The notes under the pieces: generated by a model
The model's database searches: none
The model's input: the letters and a program-made list of their open reading frames with translations, nothing else
Told to the model about the DNA's origin: nothing
NCBI GenBank assembly: GCA_024636215.1
Contig: JAGXHL010000092.1
Location: forward strand, 1-64,000
Reading direction: 5' to 3'
Origin: Deltaproteobacteria bacterium
Lineage (GTDB): Bacteria > Desulfobacterota > Desulfuromonadia > Desulfuromonadales > BM103
DNA: 64,000 nucleotides
Part shown: positions 35,308 to 44,222 of the stretch, one piece after another
Layout of the letters: each line of letters opens with the position of its first letter
How positions within the stretch are numbered: the stretch's first letter is position 1
Program-made: the position numbers and the translations under genes

Positions 35308-37695
35308 CTAGTTACGCAGCGGTTTGCCGGTCTTCAACATATTTTGAATGCGTGCTGCGGTCTTCTTGTTGCCACAAAGCTTCAGGAAGCCTTCCCGCTC
35401 CAGCTGCAGCAGGTAATCTTCCGAGATCAGCGTACCGGCTGGCACGTCACCGCCGCAGAGGATCGAGGCGATTACGCCACCCATTTCCGCTTCGTACTCG
35501 GTGGCAAAGCCACCCATCTGCAGATTCCACAGCTGGCTCTTGATGCTGGCCGCCACACTGCGCCCCGGCGCCGCGATCTCATTGAGCTTGCGCGGAGGCG
35601 TGTAGTTGCCTGTCATACCGAGGACCTTCTGCTTGGCGTCGGCAATCAGCCGATCGGCGTTCATGGTGATGCTGTCCCCTGCGCGCATATAGCTCATGCC
35701 CTGCAGCTCTGCCGCCCCCATCGAGACGTTGGCCATACCGATTTGTTTGAAGTGCTTGAAGATGAACGGGGACACATCGGTCTCATAACGATTGGCCAGC
35801 TCAACCGCGCGCAGGCACATCTCCTTGGTGCCTCCGCCGGCCGGCAAGAGCCCGACACCGATCTCCACCAACCCCATGTAAGTCTCCGCATGGGCATTGA
35901 TCGCAGCAGCGTGCAAGCAGTATTCACAGCCACCACCGAGCACCATATTAAACGGAGCGGCCACGACCGGCACCCTGGCGTACTTGATCGCCATGGTGGC
36001 TTTTTGAAAAGCCCGCACCATCATGTCGATATCTTCATAAGCGCCTTCTGCCATGGCCACTGCCAGCAGCATCAGGTTGGCACCGACCGAGAAATTGACG
36101 CCCTGGTTACCGATCACCAGGCCAGTCCCTTCGTTCTCGGCGCGCTTGATCGCCTTGTGCGTCATGGCCAGAATATCGCCACCGAGGGTGTTCATCTTGG
36201 AATGGAATTCCAGGCAGAACACGCCGTCGCCAAGATCGATCACCGAGCTCCCGGGGCTTTTCTCAACCACGCCTCGGCTTCTCTTGAGGATTTGCAGGTC
36301 GATCTGCCCGGTGTGGAGTGGCCAGGCTTGATATTCACCGCTCTGCAGATCAAAATACTGCTTGTGTCCAGAGGCGTCGAACCGGTAGAAGGTTTCGATT
36401 GTCCTTAAAACCTCGGGGACGGCGACACCGTCGGCATCTGCGCGCTTGACAAAATTGGCCACGCCAATAGCATCGAACATTTCGAAAGGGCCGATCTCCC
36501 AATTGAAGCCCCACTTCATGGCGTTATCGATATTGACCACATCGTCGGCAATTTCCGGGATACGCTTTACTGTATAGATCAGGGTGTCGCGTAAATTTTT
36601 CCAGGCGTATTCTGCAGCTTTGTCTCGGCCTTCAACAACCATTTTGACTTTCTGAGCCGGATCATCAACCAGTTTGACCGCCTCGATGGAAGCGAACTTC
36701 GGTTTCTCCACCGGTCTGTATTCACCGCTCGAATAATCGTAATAGAAGATTTTGCGTTTGCCATCGTCCTGCTCCTTGCGATAAAAACCGGCCTTGCTCT
36801 TATTGCCCAGCAAGCCCTGTTCAACCATCCTGGCCATGAATGCGGGGACTTTAAAGACTTCTCGCTCTTCATCGTTTTCCAGCAGGTCGAAGGAGTTGTT
36901 GCCGACATGCATCAGAGTGTCGATGCCGACCAGATCAGCCGTGCGAAAAGCCGCCGACTTCGGCCGCGCTGTGGCGGGACCGGCGATGACATCGACCTCT
37001 TCGATCGTCATGTCCATAGCGAGCATATGTTCAATGCCCTTGTAGATGGCATAAACGCCGATACGGTTGGCGATGAAGTTCGGAGTGTCCTTGGCATAAA
37101 CGATGCCCTTGCCGAGCCGATGACGGATAAAGCCGGCTAACGCCTCCATCACAGCCGGATCAGTTTCTTTGCAGGGGACAATTTCCAGCAGTCGCATATA
37201 GCGCGGCGGGTTAAAAAAGTGCGTGACCAGGAACCTGCTGCGCAGCTTGGCAGGGAGGCTCTCTGCCATCTCGTTGACCGAAAGACCGCTGGTGTTGGTC
37301 GACAAAACCGCGTCAGCATGCAGATGCGGCACGACCTTTTCAAACAGGCTCTTCTTGATCGGCAGATGCTCAATGACGACCTCGATAACCCAGTCGCACG
37401 CCTTAAGCTTTGGCAAGTCGTCTTCAAAATTACCGATCTCGATCTGGCTGGCGTACTCCTTCAGATAGAGAGGGGCCGGTTTCATTTTCAGTAGTTCTGC
37501 CAAGCCGTTTGCCGCAATCCGGTTGCGTACCCTTTGGCTCTCAAGACTAAGGCCTGCCTCTTTTTCCTCGGTCGTCAAGTCTTTCGGCAGCATATCCAGC
37601 AGCAACACCTCAAGGCCTGCATTCGCCAGGTGAGCGGCGATTGTCGCCCCCATGACTCCCGCACCAAGGACTCCAACACGATTGATTTGCCTCAT
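35308..37695 (-). CDS. fadB: 3-hydroxyacyl-CoA dehydrogenase / enoyl-CoA hydratase
   Basis: 795 residues. The N-terminal NAD-binding dehydrogenase domain (GVLGAGVMGATIAAHLANAG) comes first, then the two C-terminal dehydrogenase helical domains, then a crotonase-fold hydratase domain (~480-690; NQGVNFSVGANL, GGGCEYCLHA, VEIGVGLLPAGGG). This order, dehydrogenase before hydratase, is that of FadN-type proteins and the reverse of E. coli FadB. It performs the two middle steps of beta-oxidation. Its start overlaps the fadD stop by 4 bp. Confidence 0.93.
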   Translation of the reverse strand: MRQINRVGVLGAGVMGATIAAHLANAGLEVLLLDMLPKDLTTEEKEAGLSLESQRVRNRIAANGLAELLKMKPAPLYLKEYASQIEIGNFEDDLPKLKACDWVIEVVIEHLPIKKSLFEKVVPHLHADAVLSTNTSGLSVNEMAESLPAKLRSRFLVTHFFNPPRYMRLLEIVPCKETDPAVMEALAGFIRHRLGKGIVYAKDTPNFIANRIGVYAIYKGIEHMLAMDMTIEEVDVIAGPATARPKSAAFRTADLVGIDTLMHVGNNSFDLLENDEEREVFKVPAFMARMVEQGLLGNKSKAGFYRKEQDDGKRKIFYYDYSSGEYRPVEKPKFASIEAVKLVDDPAQKVKMVVEGRDKAAEYAWKNLRDTLIYTVKRIPEIADDVVNIDNAMKWGFNWEIGPFEMFDAIGVANFVKRADADGVAVPEVLRTIETFYRFDASGHKQYFDLQSGEYQAWPLHTGQIDLQILKRSRGVVEKSPGSSVIDLGDGVFCLEFHSKMNTLGGDILAMTHKAIKRAENEGTGLVIGNQGVNFSVGANLMLLAVAMAEGAYEDIDMMVRAFQKATMAIKYARVPVVAAPFNMVLGGGCEYCLHAAAINAHAETYMGLVEIGVGLLPAGGGTKEMCLRAVELANRYETDVSPFIFKHFKQIGMANVSMGAAELQGMSYMRAGDSITMNADRLIADAKQKVLGMTGNYTPPRKLNEIAAPGRSVAASIKSQLWNLQMGGFATEYEAEMGGVIASILCGGDVPAGTLISEDYLLQLEREGFLKLCGNKKTAARIQNMLKTGKPLRN

Positions 37696-39551
37696 GAATC
37701 TCCTCCCTGAGCAGACCGCGGAGGCCGCTCGTCGAAGTCTGCGCCATTCTTAAGATAAAGCCCTTCAATGCGTTCCCGGTATTTCTGATAAATCATCTTG
37801 CGCTTAAGCTTGAGAGTCGGTGTCAGCTCGCCCCCGTCCACAGAAAAATCACGCGGCAGGAGAATGAATTTTTTAATCGTCTGATAGGAAGGCAGTTGTT
37901 TGTTGAGAGCCTCGACCCGCTTGGCATATAGCTGGGTGACTCTCTTGTTCGCAACCAGTTCTTCAACATCAAGATACTCAACACCATGCTGCCTGCCCAG
38001 CTTGATCAAACGCTCCAGGTTCGGTGTCAAAAGAGCCACCAGGTAGGGCTTGCGATCACCAAAGACATAGGCCTGAGAGATATATTTATCCATGCGCAGA
38101 AGGTTCTCGATCGGCTGTGGCGCTATGTTCTTACCGCCGGAGGTAATGATGATTTCTTTTTTGCGGTCAACGATAAAGACATAGCCGTCTTCATCGATTT
38201 TGGCGATGTCGCCACTGTGAAACCAGCCATCTTTCAACACTTCGGCGGTTTTCGCCTCATCTTTGTAATAGCCGCGCATGACCTGCGGCCCCCGGATCAG
38301 GAGTTCGTTTTCATCACCGAGTTTGACCTCGGTTCCCGGCAGGGGCGTTCCCACCGAACCGAAGCGAACATGCCAGGGGCTGTTCAAGGTCACCGCAGGG
38401 CTGGTTTCGGTCAAGCCGTAACCTTCGAAGGTCGGAATACCGATGGCCCACATGAACTGGTTGATTGATTTATCCAGAGGCGCTCCACCGGAGATAAAGT
38501 ACTTGAGCTGACCACCGAAACGTTTGCGGATCTTGCGAAACACCAGCCAGTCGTAGAAGCGATATTTGATTCCCAGCAGACCCAGAGGTTGAGGCTCAAT
38601 GTAGCGCTTCATGACAAACGCCCGTCCTGTCTCAACCGCCAGGTGGAAGACCTTGCTCCGCAATGGGTGCATCTGGTGAACGTCCTCATAAATCCGTGCA
38701 TAAATCTTTTCAAAAAGCCTTGGCACGCTGACCATGACAGTCGGCCTGACCTCCCGCATGTTCTCGACAACTTTTTCGACACTTTCGCTGAAAGCCACCT
38801 TACAGCCCGTCATAAGCGGAGCATAGTATCCGGCCGTGCGTTCGAGGATATGGCTGAGCGGCAAGAAACTCAAAAAGACCTCGTCCAGTCCGAGGGCTTC
38901 GAGCTTCTGCAAACCGTAATAGGTATCAAAAATCACGTTGGCCTGAGTCAGCATAACCCCTTTCGGCACGCCCGTCGTCCCCGAGGTGTAGATAATCGTC
39001 AGGAGGTCCGTCGAAGCAACCGAATCAATCAGAGCCTCTATTTCTGTACGCTCTGTATCGGTGACAGGCTCGGAAATTTCCAGCAGCTGGTAAAAGGTGT
39101 AAACAGGCAGATCATGACTGCCGAGGAAGCGTTCAAAAGAGATGATTTGTTCAAGCCCGGGGAGCTGATCCCGCACCGAGAGGAGCTTTTCATATTGCAG
39201 CCGATTGGAGACGAAAACGATCTTTGCTTCACAATGCTGCAGGACATAAGCAGCCTGTTCGGCGGTATTTGTGGCATAGATGGGGACGGTGACACCTTTT
39301 GCGCACTGGATGGAGAAATCTGCGATCGCCCAGCCGCCACGGTTCTCGGAAAAGATCGCGACCTTGTCTCCGGGGGCCATGCCGGCTTTGCGCAGGCCCC
39401 TGGCAGCCATAAGAACCCGCTCGTAGAAGTCCGCATAACTCAGATCCTGGTAGACGTCATTCTTCTTGTAGCTGATGGCGATGCGCTCGGCATACTTCTG
39501 CGCATTCGACTTGAGCATCTCCGGGATAGATTGATAGGGCAATTCGTACAT
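37692..39551 (-). CDS. fadD: long-chain-fatty-acid-CoA ligase
   Basis: 619 residues, AMP-binding superfamily: P-loop TIIYTSGTTGVPKGVMLT, FEGYGLTETSPAVT, and hinge/A8 motif GWFHSGDIAKIDEDGYVFIVDRKKE. The length and the C-terminal YREREI-type tail match the long-chain acyl-CoA synthetases. It turns free fatty acids into acyl-CoA. In this locus it could activate chains released by the Pfa synthase, giving the acyl-CoA that OleA uses, or feed the adjacent beta-oxidation genes. It has its own putative promoter in the 147-bp gap after the PPTase gene. Confidence 0.93.
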   Translation of the reverse strand: MYELPYQSIPEMLKSNAQKYAERIAISYKKNDVYQDLSYADFYERVLMAARGLRKAGMAPGDKVAIFSENRGGWAIADFSIQCAKGVTVPIYATNTAEQAAYVLQHCEAKIVFVSNRLQYEKLLSVRDQLPGLEQIISFERFLGSHDLPVYTFYQLLEISEPVTDTERTEIEALIDSVASTDLLTIIYTSGTTGVPKGVMLTQANVIFDTYYGLQKLEALGLDEVFLSFLPLSHILERTAGYYAPLMTGCKVAFSESVEKVVENMREVRPTVMVSVPRLFEKIYARIYEDVHQMHPLRSKVFHLAVETGRAFVMKRYIEPQPLGLLGIKYRFYDWLVFRKIRKRFGGQLKYFISGGAPLDKSINQFMWAIGIPTFEGYGLTETSPAVTLNSPWHVRFGSVGTPLPGTEVKLGDENELLIRGPQVMRGYYKDEAKTAEVLKDGWFHSGDIAKIDEDGYVFIVDRKKEIIITSGGKNIAPQPIENLLRMDKYISQAYVFGDRKPYLVALLTPNLERLIKLGRQHGVEYLDVEELVANKRVTQLYAKRVEALNKQLPSYQTIKKFILLPRDFSVDGGELTPTLKLKRKMIYQKYRERIEGLYLKNGADFDERPPRSAQGGDS

Positions 39552-39644
39552 GACAACAAGGCTCCTGGCTTTGCTGCGTGGGTGTCACTTAGGACAGTTA
39601 CCTGAGTCTTGCAGAAATGATTTTGAACTGAGCGTTTAGACTTT

Positions 39645-39672
39645 AGTATAACAAGTTGACGAGAGTGAGCAA
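39645..39672 (-). promoter_or_regulatory. possible sigma-70-type promoter for fadD-fadB-fadA-fadE
   Basis: On the minus strand TTGCTC, 16 bases, TATACT, ~95 bp before ATG 39551. The -10 is good and the -35 poor. It would separate the fad genes from the ole transcript. Confidence 0.4.
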
Positions 39673-39698
39673 GAAAGATGTTCGAAAAAACCTTAAGA

Positions 39699-40418
39699 TT
39701 ACAAAAACTTGTGACGATCTGGCCAGGCGTTCCAGCGTTGCACGACAGAGCATCGACGCGACAAGGCCAGGGCCGCAACGGCGCCCCGGGCAAGCGGCAC
39801 ATTTCTCAGCCACCAGCCGCCATCACAAGTACAGCCGACAGCAAGATGAGTGGCGCCGAGATCCTGGGCAGGGTCTGAAAACCCACCGCCCTTGCCTTTC
39901 AACCAGGCTTCCTTGCGTGTCCAGACTCGAAAGAAACACCTGCGCCTGCGCGACTCGGGGCAATTACGCAGCCACTGCTTCTCGGCTTCCGAAAAGAAGC
40001 GCCGGGCAAGGCTGGTATAATCCAGGTCGAGATTAATCGTCTCAACATCAACCCCCACCTCACCTCGGCCAGCAACGGCGCACAGGCCCCAGTGGCCGGA
40101 GTGAGCAAGGTTGAAGGCAGGCGAATCGGCGAGACCGGAGAGTTCCGGCTTACCTGCCGGACCATAAGCAAAGGTCAATTTTTCAGGGGCCAGGGACAGG
40201 TAGCCGGCGAGAATCTGGCGCAGACGGGCCCGGGCGACCACGAAAGCGCGGGCTTTATCAGGGTCGAGCAGACGTCTGGCACGTTGCAGTTCGTGTTCAT
40301 CAAGGAGATGCTCCAACGGTTGCGGAGAGACCAGCGGAAAACGCCAGAGGTGGACCTCCTCTGAGTTCAGACCAGTGGGAGGCGGTGGATCCTGCCATGG
40401 AGTCATGACGAGCGGCAT
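39699..40418 (-). CDS. Sfp-type 4'-phosphopantetheinyl transferase (PfaE-like role)
   Basis: 239 residues. The magnesium and CoA-binding motifs are GVDVETIN and FFRVWTRKEAWLKGKGGG, and the substrate motif FNLAHSGHWGLCAV is present. The length fits the Sfp group that modifies carrier domains of megasynthases rather than the short AcpS. It is the only such gene in the window and lies 36 bp after oleD. The pfaA-like protein needs its four carrier serines modified, so this is the likely PfaE equivalent. That assignment is inference from context. Confidence 0.9.
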   Translation of the reverse strand: MPLVMTPWQDPPPPTGLNSEEVHLWRFPLVSPQPLEHLLDEHELQRARRLLDPDKARAFVVARARLRQILAGYLSLAPEKLTFAYGPAGKPELSGLADSPAFNLAHSGHWGLCAVAGRGEVGVDVETINLDLDYTSLARRFFSEAEKQWLRNCPESRRRRCFFRVWTRKEAWLKGKGGGFSDPAQDLGATHLAVGCTCDGGWWLRNVPLARGAVAALALSRRCSVVQRWNAWPDRHKFL

Positions 40419-40454
40419 AATGAATCCTCAACTGTCGATGATGGCTTGCAAAAA

Positions 40455-41444
40455 CTATTGCGTTAACAACCATCCACGCAACCGTTCAATCCCCTCATCA
40501 AAAGAGACTTCAGGTTGATAGCCGAAGTCGTTTCTTGCCGCGCTGAGATCAAACCAGTGCGAGGTGGACAACTCCCTGGCCAAAAAGCGTGTCATGCGAG
40601 GTTCGCCCTTGAGTTTGAGCAGAGTATAGGCTTTTTCGAGGATAGCACCAAGGGTATAAGCCAGGCCAGGAGACATGCTCCGTGTCACCGGAGACAAGCC
40701 ACCGGCCTCGAGGATGCGGTTGACAACCTCCCAGAGCGGCAAGGGTTCACCTTGCGAGAGGAAATAGACCTTGCCGGCGACGACGGAACCAATATCGAGG
40801 TGGTCGCCGGCCTGCAGATGGGCGAGCGCAGCATTATCGATATAAATGGTGTCGGCCAGGCATTCACGGCTGCCGAGCTTACGCAAAGCGCCCTTGGCGC
40901 CACGCTCGAGGATGCGTGGCACCAGGTGGTTATCCTCAGGGCCCCAGATCAGGTGAGGACGTAAGGCAACGGTGGCCAGCGACTGGTCATTGGCCTGCAG
41001 GACCAACTGCTCCGCCTCGGCCTTGGTTTGCGGATAAAAGGCTTCGAAATTTTCCGGGTAAGGCACGGTCTCGTCAACGCCCTCCATATCGGTGCCGTCA
41101 AAAACCACACTCGGTGAGCTGGTGTAGACCAGACGTTTGATGCCATGCCGTCGACACGCATCGATGACATGTTGCGTACCCAGCACATTCGTTTGGTAGA
41201 ATTCCTCGTAAGGACCCCAGACACCGGCTTTGGCGGCGACGTGAAAAACCATCTCGCAACCCTCTGCCGCGCGTTCAACCGCCACGGCATCAGCCAGCTC
41301 TCCCCGGCAATGCTCAACACCCATGCCGGTCAGAGCCGGATGCGCATGACGTGAAAAAGAGCGGACCATATCACCACGTTCTCGCAGTCGCTTGATGATT
41401 GCCTTGCCAAGGAACCCTCCGCCGCCGGTTACCAGCGCTTTCAT
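40455..41444 (-). CDS. oleD: OleD, NAD(P)H-dependent 2-alkyl-3-ketoacyl reductase
   Basis: 329 residues, short-chain dehydrogenase/epimerase fold. It has the N-terminal Rossmann motif TGGGGFLG (6-13), VYTSSPSVV and the catalytic YxxxK (Y137, K141). In Ole pathways OleD reduces the beta-keto acid made by OleA to the beta-hydroxy acid. It overlaps oleC by 4 bp (ATGA). Identity as OleD rather than a generic epimerase rests on its place in the complete oleABCD run. Confidence 0.93.
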   Translation of the reverse strand: MKALVTGGGGFLGKAIIKRLRERGDMVRSFSRHAHPALTGMGVEHCRGELADAVAVERAAEGCEMVFHVAAKAGVWGPYEEFYQTNVLGTQHVIDACRRHGIKRLVYTSSPSVVFDGTDMEGVDETVPYPENFEAFYPQTKAEAEQLVLQANDQSLATVALRPHLIWGPEDNHLVPRILERGAKGALRKLGSRECLADTIYIDNAALAHLQAGDHLDIGSVVAGKVYFLSQGEPLPLWEVVNRILEAGGLSPVTRSMSPGLAYTLGAILEKAYTLLKLKGEPRMTRFLARELSTSHWFDLSAARNDFGYQPEVSFDEGIERLRGWLLTQ

Positions 41445-43108
41445 GACAACTGGCCCTCGGCCCAGATCGCCAGCTTTTCACGGAAGATCTTGGCGTTGTG
41501 GCGAATGTCGACCGGAAACTCGGGATGAAAGAGAAAGGTCTTGATGCTCTGGGTTACCTCGTTGTCGGCACCTATGGCCAACAACTCCTGGTGAATTTTT
41601 GCCAGTTGTGAGGTGTCGGTACCTTTTTCCAGTTCGACGCAAAGCACCGGCCTCTGGCGTCCCGACTCACCGACTCCGACCAGGGCAGTGCGGAACACCT
41701 CCGGATGGGTATTGAAGACCGCCTCGCAGGGGATGGTGAAGTGCGTTGCTTCGGAACTTAAGACCCTGTGTGCCTTGCGGCCACAAAACCAGATCCGCCC
41801 CTGCTCATCACGATAGCCGAGATCGCCCATCCGATGGTAATAGCCGGTGTTTTTTGGATCAGCAATTTTACCAAGCGCAGTTGACTCTTCGCGGTTGAAA
41901 TAACTCTGCGTCACCTGCGGGCCCTTGACGACAAGCTCACCGATTTCACCAGCTCCTTGTTTCAAACCATCGTCCCAGATTCTGATCGGCCCGTCGCACA
42001 CAGTGATGATCTCAAGCTCTGTACCCGGCACCGGTTTGCCGACACAGACGCCCTTGCCCTGGTCCGTAGCATAACGGGTTTCACTCAAAATCTCAGCGCT
42101 GCCGATCGAACAGACAGGCAAGGCCTCGGTGCCCCCATAAGGGGTAAAGACCTGGACACCATCGTCGAGCAGATTGGCAAAGCGTTCCAGCACCGCAGCA
42201 GGCACCGGGGCCCCGGCGGAGATCACCCGCTTCAGGCTCGGCAGCTTGATCTTGTGTGCTTCACCATAACGACCGACCCGGTTGATTAAAGCCGGTGAAC
42301 CGAACATGGTGGTAATCTGAAATTTTTCAATGGCAGCAATGATCTTGACCGGATCAACATCGGCCGGTCGGGTGAAGTCCATCTCCGGGACAACAGAGGT
42401 CATTCCCAGGGCCGGGGCAAAGAGCGCAAAGAGCGGGAAGGTCGGCAGGTCAATTTCACCGGGCCGGATAGCGTAAAGCTGCCTCAGCATCTCCACCTGG
42501 GCGGTGAAGTTGCCATGGCTGTAGACCGCCCCTTTCGGTACTCCGGTACTGCCGCTGGTGAAAAGGATGGCAGCGGTTTCATGGTCCGCAGTCTGCGCTG
42601 CCTGGTACTGCGGGTCTCGCGGCGTTTTGCTGAGGATTTTTTTGAGGGTCGTGCCACCCCAGAAGTATTTTTTCCCAATAGTCAGCAGCGTCCTGATCGT
42701 CGGCTTGCCCCAGCCAAGAAACATGCGTGCCAGATGGGCTTTGGGGATACCGATAAAGGCCTCGGGTTGAGCTTCGGCGAGACAGGTTTTGAGATTTTTG
42801 ACCCCCATGCCGGGATCGACCAGAACCGGCACGGCACCGATTTTAAAGAGCGCAAAAGTCAGGGCGAAGAATTCGAACCCGGGGGGAACCATGAGGACGG
42901 TCCGGACACCGCGCTTGATACCGATCGACTCCAGTCCCCTCGCCATGCGATCGCTTTCCCGATCGAGCTCGGCAAAGGTATATTTCACGTAAACCGTCTG
43001 CTGTTGGGCGTCAACACCTTGGGGGATAAAGATCGCCGGAGCATCCGGCTGCAGACGTGCCATCTCGGGAAGATGTGCAGCAATATTGGCTGGGAACGCC
43101 TGGCTCAT
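41441..43108 (-). CDS. oleC: OleC, beta-lactone synthetase
   Basis: 555 residues, ANL superfamily. The P-loop is ILFTSGSTGVPKGAVYSHGN and there is a VFTPYGGTEALPV motif. OleC enzymes use ATP to close 2-alkyl-3-hydroxy acids to cis-beta-lactones; they have no CoA step. The closest paralogue in the window, fadD, differs in length and C-terminal tail. It overlaps oleB and oleD by 4 bp at each end, so the three are translationally coupled. Confidence 0.93.
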   Translation of the reverse strand: MSQAFPANIAAHLPEMARLQPDAPAIFIPQGVDAQQQTVYVKYTFAELDRESDRMARGLESIGIKRGVRTVLMVPPGFEFFALTFALFKIGAVPVLVDPGMGVKNLKTCLAEAQPEAFIGIPKAHLARMFLGWGKPTIRTLLTIGKKYFWGGTTLKKILSKTPRDPQYQAAQTADHETAAILFTSGSTGVPKGAVYSHGNFTAQVEMLRQLYAIRPGEIDLPTFPLFALFAPALGMTSVVPEMDFTRPADVDPVKIIAAIEKFQITTMFGSPALINRVGRYGEAHKIKLPSLKRVISAGAPVPAAVLERFANLLDDGVQVFTPYGGTEALPVCSIGSAEILSETRYATDQGKGVCVGKPVPGTELEIITVCDGPIRIWDDGLKQGAGEIGELVVKGPQVTQSYFNREESTALGKIADPKNTGYYHRMGDLGYRDEQGRIWFCGRKAHRVLSSEATHFTIPCEAVFNTHPEVFRTALVGVGESGRQRPVLCVELEKGTDTSQLAKIHQELLAIGADNEVTQSIKTFLFHPEFPVDIRHNAKIFREKLAIWAEGQLS

Positions 43109-44034
43109 GACACTTTTTCGCCCGGAGACGACGCCACCGGTTGATCAGAAGCTTCAGCGAGGGGGTGCGCCGCCAGGAATTGCTCGATAATCGGGATGAC
43201 TTCAGCGCTGGCATCTTCAAGGATGTAATGACCGCAATCATCGAAAGTGTGAACTTCGGCTTTAGGAAAACGATGCTGCCATTCCTTGAGGAAGTGCTTA
43301 TCGAAAACAAAATCCTTCATCCCCCAGCAGATCGTCATCGGCAGACCGGCGAAACGCTCCAGTCCCTCTTCGACTTCACTGATCAACTCATAACCCGGGT
43401 CTTGCGGTTGCAGTGGGATATCCTGAACAAAACGCAGCGTCGCGATCCGGTTGGACGAGGTGTCATATGGAGCACAATAGGCTCCGCGCAGCGCTTCGGA
43501 CATGGGGTTGCGTTTGCAGCCAACCCGGGCCGCCATCAGGGCAAACAGGTTCAGTTTCTGTACCAGGAAAGCTCCGATCGCCGTGTCACGGCAGATTCTT
43601 AAAGCCAGGGGAAATTTTTTGCCTTCGGGCAGGTGGAAAGCTGCCGTATTAAGGATGACCAGGCGCGCAATCCGCTCAGGGTGACGGCAGGCGTAAGCCA
43701 TGCCGATCATGCCGCCCCAGTCGTGGACAACCAGGGTGATGCGTTCACACACCCCGAGGTGTTCAAGCAGAGCCTCGAGATCATCGACCCGTTGCTTGAG
43801 CGTGTAGGCATAGTCCCCGTCAGCGGGCTTGTCAGACAGCCCGCAGCCGATATGGTCGGGAGCGATGACCCGGTAGCGATCGCGCAGCGTTTTTGCCAGG
43901 TTGCGGTAATAGAAAGACCAGCTCGGATTACCGTGCACCATGACCACGGGATCGCCCTGGCCTTCGTCAAGGTAGTGGTAGCGCAACTGGTTCAGTTCCA
44001 GGAAGTGATTTTCAAAGGGGTAAAGATCGCTCAT
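43105..44034 (-). CDS. oleB: OleB, beta-lactone decarboxylase
   Basis: 309 residues, haloalkane dehalogenase-like alpha/beta hydrolase. The nucleophile is D105 in VVHDWGGMIG, the oxyanion motif is VHGNPSWSFYYRN and the catalytic His is in FDDCGHYILEDA. In Ole pathways this enzyme removes CO2 from the beta-lactone to give the cis-olefin and forms a complex with OleC and OleD. It overlaps oleC by 4 bp. It is separated from oleA by 188 bp that hold a long inverted repeat. Confidence 0.93.
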   Translation of the reverse strand: MSDLYPFENHFLELNQLRYHYLDEGQGDPVVMVHGNPSWSFYYRNLAKTLRDRYRVIAPDHIGCGLSDKPADGDYAYTLKQRVDDLEALLEHLGVCERITLVVHDWGGMIGMAYACRHPERIARLVILNTAAFHLPEGKKFPLALRICRDTAIGAFLVQKLNLFALMAARVGCKRNPMSEALRGAYCAPYDTSSNRIATLRFVQDIPLQPQDPGYELISEVEEGLERFAGLPMTICWGMKDFVFDKHFLKEWQHRFPKAEVHTFDDCGHYILEDASAEVIPIIEQFLAAHPLAEASDQPVASSPGEKVS

Positions 44035-44066
44035 TGTTTACTCTTGGAAACAAGCCTGTAGCCGAA

Positions 44067-44184
44067 CGCAGATAGAACCTGATAACAGCTGATAAAAGAC
44101 AAAACCCTGGCAACTTTTTGTAAAACTATAATCTTAAGCTTCCAGTTCTGGTCCTTATCCGCGTTTATCAGTTTTTATCTGCGG
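44067..44184. repeat. ~118-bp long inverted repeat between oleA and oleB
   Basis: The left arm begins CGCAGATAGAACCTGATAA and the right arm, read on the other strand, begins CGCAGATAAAAACTGATAA. About 24 of 29 positions pair, around a ~58-bp loop. It would form a long hairpin in the ole mRNA. It looks like a small dispersed element; short GCGGATAA/CTGATAA units recur within it. The rest of the 44035-44222 gap shows nothing else. Confidence 0.5.
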
Positions 44185-44222
44185 CCAGTTTCATTTGCTT
44201 TTGTTTGGAGTTAAACCCTGTA

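Noticed and set aside
37692..39551. fadD as a second OleC
   Set aside because: Length, motifs and tail match long-chain acyl-CoA ligases; the better OleC is at 41441-43108 between oleB and oleD with coupled starts.
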